Notes: a model not told the origin generated them from the sequence alone. Shown: positions 1-8,292, numbered from the stretch's first letter. The stretch: DNA of 12,189 nt from JANOAR01 sp031411235 (GCA_031411235.1 JANOAR010000114.1:1-12189), one strand, 5' to 3'. Program-made: numbers and translations.

Positions 1-1
1 G

Positions 2-130
2 CCAGTGTCACCAGACTGCCTAGCTTGGGTGAGGCAATACGCGCTCGTGCAAGACGGTTTCCAACAAATTGTTCTCCTTGCCATCCACGAAAAGGAGAGC
101 GCCTTCCCTGGAGGCATGGGGGTGAAATAA
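2..130 (+). CDS. possible 3' end of an upstream gene (partial, tentative)
   Basis: One plus-strand frame is open from the window edge to a TAA at 128-130, giving 42 codons that end in PGGMGVK. The peptide has a mixed composition that could be a protein C-terminus (AWVRQYALVQDGF and IVLLAIHEKE are stretches within it). Third-position GC is only moderate, and a second plus-strand frame is also open through this stretch, to a TGA near 190. The evidence is therefore weak. I do not recognise a family. The A-run directly after the stop and the start of the giant gene about 217 bases later are consistent with a gene boundary here. Confidence 0.2.
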   Translation, partial: PVSPDCLAWVRQYALVQDGFQQIVLLAIHEKESAFPGGMGVK

Positions 131-346
131 AAAAAGCTTGGCCAATTGTTTTTTCTAAAAAATGTGTGCTGGTCAAATTTTCCCCGTCCTGACACACTTC
201 GCACTCATTCGTGCTCGGCCACAATCTCTTGTGCAATAACCCAGTTGCTCGGTGTCTGCTCGCTTTCACCGCCGCAACAACGAGCCTGATCTCCTGTGCC
301 TGTCTAAGCTTGCCTAGTTCTCCACTTTTCCAACAAACCGCCCTCC
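131..346. other. non-coding leader upstream of the giant gene
   Basis: I see no convincing gene in these 216 bases. The first 40 are AT-rich in a GC-rich window: an A-run at 129-135, three overlapping palindromes (AAGCTT 134-139, TTGGCCAA 138-145, CAATTG 143-148), a T-run at 149-154 and another A-run at 157-162. This could be a terminator for an upstream gene or an AT-rich promoter element, but no good -35/-10 pair with 16-18 base spacing stands out. The rest is CT-rich leader ending in CCGCCCTCC directly before the ATG at 347, with no Shine-Dalgarno sequence. Confidence 0.4.
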
Positions 347-3300
347 ATGAAAACATGCTGTAATCTCCAGCTTACTTCCCTCGTCGGCCTAGCCTCTCGT
401 CACCAGCAACGTCCTGCGTCTTCGGACCGCCCTCTGAAGTCCTCTCTAAACATGGCTTCCTTCACGGAGCCTTCACTCCCACGCCAGTTTTTCTCCTTGC
501 GCGGAAGAGTTGCCTGCATCGGCTTCGCGGTTCTGTTGGCGGTCATCGGGCTCCAGGCCCAGGCATGGGCCGCCTTCCATGTGATGCAGGTGGAGCAAGT
601 CCTTAGCCTGAATGGGAATCCTGGCGCTCAGGCGATTCAGCTCCGGTTGCGAAGCGCCGGGCAGAACCTCGTGGCCAATAGCAAGCTGTGGGCTTGGAAT
701 GCGACGGGGACTGGCCGCGTCCTCGTGCTGGACATCGCATCGAATGCGAGCAACTCCGCCTCAGGAGCGAGGATTCTGTTCGCCACCTCGGCCTTCACCT
801 CGGCCATGATCGGCGCTGGCGTTACGACATTCACCCCGGACTTCACCCTGGCTAACGCCATTCCCGCGGGTTATCTGGCGGCAGGGAGGCTCACCTTTGA
901 GGATGACGGCGGAAGCGTGGCGACTGCCGGCACAATCTATTGGTCGGTCTCCTGGGGCGGTGCGGCTTACACCGGGTCCAATACGGGTTCGACGCAGAAC
1001 GACGCGGATGGAAACTTCGGGCCACCCTATGCCTTGGGCCTGCCCACCACGGGCGCGCATGGCATTCGTTTCACCGGCACCTCCTCCGCGCCCAGCACCA
1101 CCAATGCGGCTAACTACGCCCTCGCGAGCAATCCAGCCACCGTCACCAAAAACAACGGCACCGCCTTCACCATCCCCAGTCAGCTCACCGTCCCCGATCC
1201 AGGCTCCACCGTCTCCGTGGCCATCACGGCACCCGGCACCGTCGCCGAAGACGCGGCCAACGGGAACTTCCTCACCTACACCTTCACCCGCACCGACGTC
1301 ATCACGAGCGCGATCACGGTGAATTTCACTGCCTCCGGTTCGGCGACCAAAGACACGGACTATGGCGTCAGTGGTGCCAGCTTCTCCGGGCTGGCCGGCA
1401 CGGTCACCTTTGCGGCGAATGTGACCACGGCGACCGTTCTGGTAGATCCGATCGCCGATGCGACTGGCGAGCCGGATGAAACGGTGATCTTCACGATCGA
1501 CAACGGCACGGGCTACACTGCCGCAGCGAGCCCCAACAATATGGCGACGGGCACGATCCTCAACGACGACAGCGCGGTGAGCGTGGCAGTCACCGGCAGT
1601 CCGATTCTGGAGAATGCTTCGGTGGGGACGGTGCTCACCTACACCTTCACTCGCTCCGGGGGCAATGCCGCGCCGCTCACCATCAACTTCAGTGCAGGCG
1701 GTTCGGCGAGCTTCGCGAACGACTACTCGATCTCCGGTGCGGATAGCTACAGCACTGCGAGCGGTCTCGGCACGCTCACCTTTGCCTCGGGAAGCAGCAC
1801 CAAGGCGATCACGCTTGCGCCTACCAACGACATGCTCGCGGAAGGCGACGAGACAGCCGTGATCTCCGTGAGCACGGGCTCGGGCTACGGCGTGGGCACT
1901 TCCCCGGCGGTCGGGACGATCTCGGACAACGAGACGGTGACCCTCACGCTGAGCCCGCCGGAAACGCCGGCGGCCGAAGGCGGCTCACTGGTGGCGGGTG
2001 TGCTGACGCTGACGCTGGCGAGCAGTGACCTAGGTACCGTGACTCTCATGACCGATGTGGAGGTGGAATTCACCGACGCCCGCACAGGCACGGCGCAGGA
2101 TGGCGGGAACGACTACACCTTTGCCGACCCGACGACGGTGACCTTTGCGGCGGGCAGCCCCAGCGGCGCGACGCGGACGGCGAGCTTCACGGCCATCGTG
2201 GACGATCAGTTGGTGGAAGGGACTGAGACGGCCTACCTCGGTGCTCACGTCCAAAGCGGCCCGGCGATGTTCTCCGGCGACCACACTATACACACTATAA
2301 CTACCAGCATCAATGACAACGACACCGCGACCGTGGCACTGAGCGCGCCCGCCGTCACGGCCTCCGAAGGTGGCGGCACAGGAGCCGCGCTCCTGACCTT
2401 GACGCTGAACACCTCCGGCATTGGCCCCCAGCAGTTGGACCAAGCCATCACGGTGAATCTCACCGACCTAGGCACCGGCACGGCGACTGCCGGCGCCGCC
2501 AATGACTACACTTTCACCGGCCCGACAGTGGTGACCTTCGCGGCGGGCAGCCCCACCGCCGCCACGCAGACGGCGAGCTTCGCGTCCGTGGTGAACGATC
2601 AGTTGGTGGAAGGCACCGAGACGGTGAACCTCAGCGCCGCGATCGGCAGCGGCCCGGCGGCTATCTCTGGCAGCAACCTCATCACTGCCAGCATCAATGA
2701 CAACAATGTGCCCACGTTAGGTATCACCGCCACGGATGCTGATGCGGACGAAAACACCGGTGGCACGGGCTCTTGGCGCATCACACGCGACACAACCCTC
2801 GGATCAACCACTGTCCAACTTTTGATCAATGCCTCCAGCACGGCTGGGACTGTGGATTGGACCCAAACAGGTACCACCTTCTCATCGCTGGCTCCCGGCA
2901 GCACCGGCACCGCCTTCATTGCTACCGGGCAAACCTTCGTGGATATCACGCTGACTCCAATTAACGACCTTCATGCCGAAGCCGCTGAAACTGTCATCCT
3001 CAATATTACCGCCGATGCCAGTTACACGACCGCTAGTCCGAACAATGCCACTGTGACGATCGGCGCGAATGACTTCGTGGTTATCAATAGCAATGACAGC
3101 GGCGAGGGTTCCCTTCGCCAGGCCCTGGCCAACGCCGCAGCCAACCCTGGCCCGGACACCATCACGCTCACCAGCACCCAGACGCTCACCCTCAGCAGCG
3201 AGCTGCTGATCAATGACCCCGCTGGCGTGACCATCGACGCCAGCGGCTTGAGCAGCGGCTTCACCCTCACCGACAACGGCAATGTAAACCACCGCCTGCT

Positions 3301-6300
3301 GCATGTCGCCAGCGGCAGCACGCTGACGGTGCGCGACGTGACCTTCGCCAACGGTGGCGGCGCGAACTTCACTGACAGCGGCGGGGCTATTCTTAATGAA
3401 GGCGGGCTAATGTTGGAGCGGTGCAGGCTCTCCGGCAGTGCCGTCACCCAGGGCGGAGCGATTTTCAACTTCGGGACGATGACGCTGACTCAATGCACCC
3501 TCTCCGGCAGTTCCGCCACCCAAGGCGGCGCGATTTCAAACTACGGGACGCTGACGCTGACTCAATGCACACTTTTCGACAATTCCGCCACCGGCGCTGG
3601 CGGCGCAATTAACAACGATACGGCGTGCGCGCTGACGCTGACTCAATGCACCTTCTCCGGCAATTCCGCCAGCAATGGCGGCGCAATTTTCAACGCGGGC
3701 ATGCTGACGCTGACACACTGCACCCTCTCCGGCAATTTCGCCCCCAATGGCGGCGGCGCGATTTACACCACTAACTCAATCGTGCTGACCAACAGCATCG
3801 TCGCTGGGAACACCCTCTCCGGCGCTGGCAGCGGCGCGGACATTTTTCACTACGGCGACCTCTCCCGCGTAGGGGTGAACATCATCCAGTCGATTTTTTT
3901 CAACGATATAAGCGGCACAGACACCGGCCCCGCCCCCGTCAACGCCGCCCCGCTCCTCGCTCCGCTGGGCAACTACGGCGGCCCCACGCAGACGATGCCG
4001 CCGCTGCCCGGCAGCCCAGCCATGGATCAGGCCAGCGTCCTCAGTCCGCCGTTGACCATCGACCAGCGCGGCCAGCCACGTCCGCTCGGTATCCGGCCCG
4101 ATATCGGCGCGGTGGAGGGCAGCGTCATCATCGTCACCACGCCGGTGGATGAGTTGGATGCGCCGGGCACACTCGGCGCAGGCGTGTCGCTGCGCGAAGC
4201 GATCCGCGACATCACCGCTGGCGGCACCATCGTCTTCGACCGCGCGGTCTTTAACAGCACCAGCACGAACACGATCACCTTGACCAAAGGGCCGCTGAAT
4301 CCGCAGCAGAACTGCACGCTGAATGGCACGCTCAACCCCGGCGGCATCACGATACAGCACACGCTGACGATCACCCAGCAGCCGGTGCCTTTGGCCGTGG
4401 CCGATGATGACTTGGCTAGCTTCGCGGTAACGGTGACCAACCTCAGCGGCGGTCTGGCCTACCAGTGGCGCAAGGACGGCAGCGACCTGGCCGGAAGGAC
4501 AGCTGCGACCTACACCATCTTGAACGTGCAGGAGGGCGATGAAGCCGTGTATGACGTGACGATCACCGAGGCCGCATCGCCCGGCACGCTGACGCTGGAC
4601 AACGTGAACCTGACGCCCGCGAGCGGTCGCAGCCAGCCCGCGAGCTTGGTCGTCAATGGCTCGCCCGTGACGGTGAAGCGCATCACCGGTGCAGGCATGA
4701 TCGCGCTCGGCAGCAGCCACACGCTGAGCGTCGTCGCCATCGGCCCCGCGACGCCTGCACTGACCTACCAGTGGATGAAGAACGGCGTGAAGGTGGCTGG
4801 TGCCACCAAGACCAGCCTCACCTTTGCCAAAGTGGCTCTCGCCAACGCCGGAGCCTACACCTGCGTGGTGAAGTCTGGCACGACCCCAGCGACCAGCACC
4901 ACCGCCGAGGTCGGCGTGGTGGATACCACGGCGAAGACCGTGAGTCTGAAAGTAGGCGGCAAGTTCATCGCCACGGTCAACGCGGCAGGCACTGGCACGC
5001 TGGCCTACCTGTGGAGCAACGGCCAGATGACGAAGAGTTGCACCATCAACACGGTGGCCGTGGGCGATGCAGGCCTCTACACCTGCACCGTGACAGGACT
5101 CGCAGGCTTCTTCACGGGCGGAGCACCCACGTCGCTGAACGTCAGCAACGCCGCGCCACAGCTCGCTGCGCTCGCGCTGCCAGCGGCGACGATTGGCCAA
5201 GCTTACTTCTACCAAGTCCCAGTGGTGTCTGTGGCTGGTGCGCCCGCCACAGGCTTCACTCTTACTGGTGTGCTGCCCACAGGCATCGTGTTCAACAAGG
5301 TCACAGGTGTCTTCTCGGGCCGCCCCACCGTGAGCAAGCCCGCTGGCTACCCCTTGACCCTGAAAGCCACCAACGCCTTCACCAGCAGTGCGCCTGCGAC
5401 CGCCACGCTGATGGTGAACGTGGTGCCGCCCACCGCCATAGGCACCTTCGCTGGCCCCGTGATGCGCTCGCCTTTGAACGACAACCTCGGTGGCCGCTTC
5501 GATCTCACCACGACAGCCACAGGCACCTTCTCCGGCAGCGTACAACTCGGAGCCCGCAAGCTCGCCTTCAAGAGCCAGCTCCTGCTCAGCGCCGGGACGG
5601 GCGACATCATCCTGCGCGGCAACATCGCAGGCATCACGATGGCGGATAAAACCCCGCTGACCGCTTACATCGAAATCTTCGCCGTGGATCAAACCACAGT
5701 CCTCACCCTCGTCCACCCCGATGGCCGCACGCTGCTCGGAACGGCCTGGCGCAACCCTTGGTTCATCAGTAAAACGCCAGCGCTCAACCAGCCCGCCACC
5801 GCCTACGCCACGCGCTATTCGTTGCGCCTGGATGCCGGGATAGCCGCGAGTTCGCCGCAAGGCTACGGCTACGCCAGCTTCACCATCGCACCGAATGGCA
5901 CGCTGACGCTCGCAGGCAAACTGCCCGATGGTAGCGCGGTGAGCGGCGGCACCCACGTCGGCCCGAACGGCGAGGTGCTGGTGTTCAACCTGCTCTACGG
6001 CAATCGCGGCACCCACGTCGGGCAGTGGAGCATCGCCAAGGCCACGCCCGTGACTGATAATGTCATCGCTGGCACCACAAGCTGGCTGAAACCCGCGCCG
6101 CTCGCGACCTCGACCGACACGGTTTACCAAGCTGGCTTCGGACTTCTGACCGTGATCGCCGCAGGCAGTTCGTATGTGGCCCCGACGGCAGGTCAGCTCG
6201 TGATGGGGCTTGGTGCGGTGGTGAGTCCGGTGACCAACGCCAAGCTGTCCTTCACACTCGGCGGCCTGGATGTGGAAGGGAATGAGTTCAGCCAGATGCT

Positions 6301-6616
6301 GCGCATCGACAACCTCAAGCCCACCAGTTTGACCAACACATTCTTCATTGCACCCTACAACGCCGCCTTCATGCCGAATCCGAATCCGAACCGCGTGGCG
6401 ATGAGCGTGCTCACCGCGAGCACCGGCCTATTCAGCGGCAGCTTCACCATGGCCGGAGCCGCTACCGCGCTCAACCGCCCCGCGCCTTACTTTGGCCAGA
6501 TCGTGAAGATCGGCGCGACGACGCAAGGCTGCGGCTACTTCTTGCTGCCCACCGCCACCGCGAAGATCGCCACCTCGCCCAAGCTCAGCGGGCGCGTGGT
6601 GCTCGGCGTGCCATAA
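347..6616 (+). CDS. giant secreted modular protein: Calx-beta repeats, beta-helix, Ig-like domains
   Basis: Predicted exported surface or extracellular protein of 2,089 residues; no catalytic site is visible. Order of parts: a signal peptide (hydrophobic core about 55-72, likely cleavage after AWA at 75); an unrecognised N-terminal domain (78-285); five Calx-beta-type repeats (287-409, 410-530, 531-660, 661-787, 788-910), most ending in a D/N-rich ILNDD-like motif; a right-handed beta-helix starting GSLRQAL (921-927) with six GGAI repeats (1012-1159), closing with a choice-of-anchor-Q-like tail (LGNYGGPTQT, PDIGAVE); a short SLREAI segment (1281-1286); three Ig-like domains (about 1342-1600); a putative-Ig (He_PIG-like) domain (1602-1694); and a 390-residue C-terminal module ending TSPKLSGRVVLG. 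Calx-beta domains bind calcium in known relatives, so adhesion or matrix binding is plausible but inferred. The start is uncertain: neither ATG 347 nor ATG 452 (residue 36) has a Shine-Dalgarno, and 452 leaves a more ordinary signal peptide. Confidence 0.9.
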   Translation: MKTCCNLQLTSLVGLASRHQQRPASSDRPLKSSLNMASFTEPSLPRQFFSLRGRVACIGFAVLLAVIGLQAQAWAAFHVMQVEQVLSLNGNPGAQAIQLRLRSAGQNLVANSKLWAWNATGTGRVLVLDIASNASNSASGARILFATSAFTSAMIGAGVTTFTPDFTLANAIPAGYLAAGRLTFEDDGGSVATAGTIYWSVSWGGAAYTGSNTGSTQNDADGNFGPPYALGLPTTGAHGIRFTGTSSAPSTTNAANYALASNPATVTKNNGTAFTIPSQLTVPDPGSTVSVAITAPGTVAEDAANGNFLTYTFTRTDVITSAITVNFTASGSATKDTDYGVSGASFSGLAGTVTFAANVTTATVLVDPIADATGEPDETVIFTIDNGTGYTAAASPNNMATGTILNDDSAVSVAVTGSPILENASVGTVLTYTFTRSGGNAAPLTINFSAGGSASFANDYSISGADSYSTASGLGTLTFASGSSTKAITLAPTNDMLAEGDETAVISVSTGSGYGVGTSPAVGTISDNETVTLTLSPPETPAAEGGSLVAGVLTLTLASSDLGTVTLMTDVEVEFTDARTGTAQDGGNDYTFADPTTVTFAAGSPSGATRTASFTAIVDDQLVEGTETAYLGAHVQSGPAMFSGDHTIHTITTSINDNDTATVALSAPAVTASEGGGTGAALLTLTLNTSGIGPQQLDQAITVNLTDLGTGTATAGAANDYTFTGPTVVTFAAGSPTAATQTASFASVVNDQLVEGTETVNLSAAIGSGPAAISGSNLITASINDNNVPTLGITATDADADENTGGTGSWRITRDTTLGSTTVQLLINASSTAGTVDWTQTGTTFSSLAPGSTGTAFIATGQTFVDITLTPINDLHAEAAETVILNITADASYTTASPNNATVTIGANDFVVINSNDSGEGSLRQALANAAANPGPDTITLTSTQTLTLSSELLINDPAGVTIDASGLSSGFTLTDNGNVNHRLLHVASGSTLTVRDVTFANGGGANFTDSGGAILNEGGLMLERCRLSGSAVTQGGAIFNFGTMTLTQCTLSGSSATQGGAISNYGTLTLTQCTLFDNSATGAGGAINNDTACALTLTQCTFSGNSASNGGAIFNAGMLTLTHCTLSGNFAPNGGGAIYTTNSIVLTNSIVAGNTLSGAGSGADIFHYGDLSRVGVNIIQSIFFNDISGTDTGPAPVNAAPLLAPLGNYGGPTQTMPPLPGSPAMDQASVLSPPLTIDQRGQPRPLGIRPDIGAVEGSVIIVTTPVDELDAPGTLGAGVSLREAIRDITAGGTIVFDRAVFNSTSTNTITLTKGPLNPQQNCTLNGTLNPGGITIQHTLTITQQPVPLAVADDDLASFAVTVTNLSGGLAYQWRKDGSDLAGRTAATYTILNVQEGDEAVYDVTITEAASPGTLTLDNVNLTPASGRSQPASLVVNGSPVTVKRITGAGMIALGSSHTLSVVAIGPATPALTYQWMKNGVKVAGATKTSLTFAKVALANAGAYTCVVKSGTTPATSTTAEVGVVDTTAKTVSLKVGGKFIATVNAAGTGTLAYLWSNGQMTKSCTINTVAVGDAGLYTCTVTGLAGFFTGGAPTSLNVSNAAPQLAALALPAATIGQAYFYQVPVVSVAGAPATGFTLTGVLPTGIVFNKVTGVFSGRPTVSKPAGYPLTLKATNAFTSSAPATATLMVNVVPPTAIGTFAGPVMRSPLNDNLGGRFDLTTTATGTFSGSVQLGARKLAFKSQLLLSAGTGDIILRGNIAGITMADKTPLTAYIEIFAVDQTTVLTLVHPDGRTLLGTAWRNPWFISKTPALNQPATAYATRYSLRLDAGIAASSPQGYGYASFTIAPNGTLTLAGKLPDGSAVSGGTHVGPNGEVLVFNLLYGNRGTHVGQWSIAKATPVTDNVIAGTTSWLKPAPLATSTDTVYQAGFGLLTVIAAGSSYVAPTAGQLVMGLGAVVSPVTNAKLSFTLGGLDVEGNEFSQMLRIDNLKPTSLTNTFFIAPYNAAFMPNPNPNRVAMSVLTASTGLFSGSFTMAGAATALNRPAPYFGQIVKIGATTQGCGYFLLPTATAKIATSPKLSGRVVLGVP
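1937..2707 (+). repeat. recently duplicated Calx-beta module (copies 3 and 4)
   Basis: Within the giant gene, 1937-2326 and 2327-2707 encode neighbouring Calx-beta repeats that are much closer to each other than to the other three. Shared runs include FAAGSP, TASF and DQLVEGTET in the same order and spacing, and the DNA is near-identical in places (GATCAGTTGGTGGAAGG occurs in both, and so does GCGGGCAGCCCCA). This points to an in-frame tandem duplication of one module followed by modest divergence. Confidence 0.75.
2282..2299 (+). repeat. 9-base perfect tandem duplication, in codon register
   Basis: CACACTATA occurs twice in direct succession (2282-2290 and 2291-2299) and encodes HTIHTI at residues 646-651 of the giant protein. 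Compared with the neighbouring duplicate module, this copy is longer by exactly three residues here, and removing one unit restores equal length. Replication slippage after the module duplication is the simplest explanation. The ATA codons stand out in this GC-rich gene. Confidence 0.7.
3380..3823 (+). repeat. six-unit tandem repeat encoding beta-helix rungs
   Basis: Six units of 24-26 codons (residues 1012-1035, 1036-1059, 1060-1084, 1085-1110, 1111-1135, 1136-1159) follow the pattern GGAIxNxGxLTLTQCTxSGNSA. The DNA is also repetitive: ACGCTGACTCAATGCAC recurs in units 2, 3 and 4 and is nearly intact in unit 5. Each unit probably forms one rung of a right-handed beta-helix with a stacked Cys column. 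First and last units are the most diverged, as expected for an array that grows from the middle by unequal exchange. Confidence 0.8.
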
Positions 6617-6632
6617 GGTGAGAAAGAGGACG

Positions 6633-6667
6633 GCGAGTGAAGGACTCGCGGCCTGTTTTCGTTTTTT
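6633..6667 (+). terminator. possible intrinsic terminator after the giant gene
   Basis: GCGAGT (6633-6638) and ACTCGC (6644-6649) form a perfect 6-bp stem with a 5-base loop, 16 bases after the TAA. T-runs follow at 6656-6659 and 6662-6667. The first T-run begins six bases after the stem, so this is weaker than a textbook terminator. It would partly separate the giant gene from the BON-OmpA gene. Confidence 0.4.
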
Positions 6668-6707
6668 GCCTTGCAGCACGTCGCTCGTTCGTGAGGCTCG
6701 CCATGCC

Positions 6708-8291
6708 ATGAAGCACCCCCTTATCCGCTATTTTTTCCTCGCCCTCTCGTTATGCGTGCCCCTGGCGAGCTTCGTTGGCTGGTGGTCATTCAAGGCCTAT
6801 TGCGAGGCCGATACGCCCATCCTCGTCGCACGAGCTTTGGCAGGGCATCCGGGTGTCACCAGCTTGGTTGAATACAACACCGTCACGCTAGCGGGCTCAG
6901 CCGCGACTCCCCAGGCCCGCATAGCAGCGGAGCAAGCCCTCAAGGCCATCGGCGGCACCTGGAGCCTGCGCGTGGGCGACAACCACATCAGCGTGCCCCC
7001 CGGCCTCACTGAGATCGTCGCTTCAGACCAGGGCATCAAGCTCAGCGGTTGGGTAAGCAGCGAGGATGAAAAGGCCGCGCTTACCGCCTTGGCCGCGAAA
7101 AAAAGCGGCTACGCAGCTTCGGCCATTGATGCCACGGGCGTGCAGGTGCTGCCCTTCGTCGCCGCGACCGGAGCGGCTGCCATCACTGCCGCCACACTCG
7201 ACGAAGCAGACGCAGGCAAGCCACTTGCTTGGCTGAATGGCCTGTGGACCAAGTTACCCAAACTCGCTGCGATAGCCTCGGCTACGAGCACCGAGGCGGA
7301 TAAACCCACAGCCCCAGCGCCCCTTCCCAGCGCCGAGGTCGCTGCCGCCCCACCTGCGCTCGCCATGAAGAGCCCGGCCCCCGCCCCTGTCATACCTGCG
7401 GCAGCCGCACCGCCCAGCGCCGTCAATCCAGCGCCCATGCCTGCTCCAGTCACGCCTCCAGCACCAATACCAGTCCCGGCCCCCGCTCCTGTTCCCACTC
7501 CAACTCCAGCCACGATCCCGAGCATTCCTGCCAAGACAGAGCTGACTGGCAGCATCACCGATGGCACCCTCGAACTCACGGGAGCCATCCCCGATGAAGC
7601 CGCTCACCAGACCCTGCTTGCCGACCTCAAAGCCGCCGCTCCCGAGGCCAAGGTCATCGACCAATTGGTCGTCGTCCCCGGTATTAAAGCCCCGCCCGCC
7701 ACCCTCGTCGGCAGCATCGCTGGCCAGCTTGCCTCCGCGCCAGGGCATCGCACCTTCGCCTTCACCGACAAAGGTTTCACCGTCGGCGGCGAAGTCACCG
7801 ACGCCTTGCTAGAGGCATGGGCACCCGCCTTCAAAAAGCTAGCGGCTAGCGGTCTCAAACGCAGCGAGCCGCAGTGGGAGTTTTCACCCTCCGTCTTCCA
7901 TTTCCCCAGCCGCAAGGTCGGCGAAGGGCTCGACCCAGCCGTCGTCGCGCCGCTCGTCGAGGCGCTGAAGGCCAATAACATCTTCTTCGCCTCGGGCAGA
8001 TCCGACATCCGTAGCAAAGAGGAAGAAAAAATCACCGCCCTCATCGAAGCGATCAGGGCCGTGAAGCAAAAAGTAAGGTTCGTCATCGGCGGCCACTCCG
8101 ATGCCCGTGGCGATCCCGAGTTCAACCAGCTCATCGGCGTCAGACGAGCAGAGAACGTGCTCGCCGCGCTGAAGGCGGGCGGGTTAAACACCGAGGACTT
8201 CACCGTCGAGGGCTTCGGCCCGTCCAAGATCGTCAATGGCCCCCCGGAGTCTTACGCTGCCAGTCGTCGTGTAGAAATCCTCGTCCGATAG
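6708..8291 (+). CDS. membrane-anchored BON-like/OmpA-family peptidoglycan-binding protein
   Basis: A 527-residue envelope protein that probably tethers the cell wall. Residues 8-27 form a hydrophobic N-terminal segment (uncleaved anchor or signal peptide). Two BON-like units follow (about 33-98 and 100-150), with the typical xVxLxG strand (TVTLAG at 58-63, IKLSGWV at 110-116). Residues 198-275 are an Ala/Pro-rich linker. A third BON-like unit (277-325, LELTGAI) and possibly a fourth (330-400, FTVGGEV) precede the OmpA domain (424-527). There, D465 (GGHSD) and R480 (GVRR) are 15 residues apart, matching the Asp/Arg pair that binds diaminopimelate in OmpA proteins. The architecture recalls mycobacterial ArfA (BON repeats plus OmpA). 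I chose ATG 6708 because it starts a membrane segment and has GAGG at 6693-6696; an in-frame GTG at 6618 would add 30 residues overlapping the terminator-like hairpin. The next gene is co-oriented, 118 bases on. Confidence 0.85.
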   Translation: MKHPLIRYFFLALSLCVPLASFVGWWSFKAYCEADTPILVARALAGHPGVTSLVEYNTVTLAGSAATPQARIAAEQALKAIGGTWSLRVGDNHISVPPGLTEIVASDQGIKLSGWVSSEDEKAALTALAAKKSGYAASAIDATGVQVLPFVAATGAAAITAATLDEADAGKPLAWLNGLWTKLPKLAAIASATSTEADKPTAPAPLPSAEVAAAPPALAMKSPAPAPVIPAAAAPPSAVNPAPMPAPVTPPAPIPVPAPAPVPTPTPATIPSIPAKTELTGSITDGTLELTGAIPDEAAHQTLLADLKAAAPEAKVIDQLVVVPGIKAPPATLVGSIAGQLASAPGHRTFAFTDKGFTVGGEVTDALLEAWAPAFKKLAASGLKRSEPQWEFSPSVFHFPSRKVGEGLDPAVVAPLVEALKANNIFFASGRSDIRSKEEEKITALIEAIRAVKQKVRFVIGGHSDARGDPEFNQLIGVRRAENVLAALKAGGLNTEDFTVEGFGPSKIVNGPPESYAASRRVEILVR

Positions 8292-8292
8292 C

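Noticed and set aside
3380..3823. CRISPR array
   Set aside because: The spacing is regular, but the repeats are in-frame protein-coding units without unique spacers and lie within one long gene.
4771..5649. Plus-strand open frame of 292 codons inside the giant gene
   Set aside because: Composition is dominated by His, Arg, Gln and Ser with no fold-like pattern, whereas the overlapping frame encodes clear Ig-like domains.
3776..6130. Minus-strand open frame of 784 codons
   Set aside because: It lies wholly antisense to the giant gene; its product is rich in Arg, Gly, Ala and His without domains, as expected from the reverse frame of a GC-rich gene.
6618..6707. GTG start giving a 30-residue longer BON-OmpA protein
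   Set aside because: The extension is Arg-rich, precedes the membrane segment and overlaps the terminator-like hairpin; ATG 6708 fits better.
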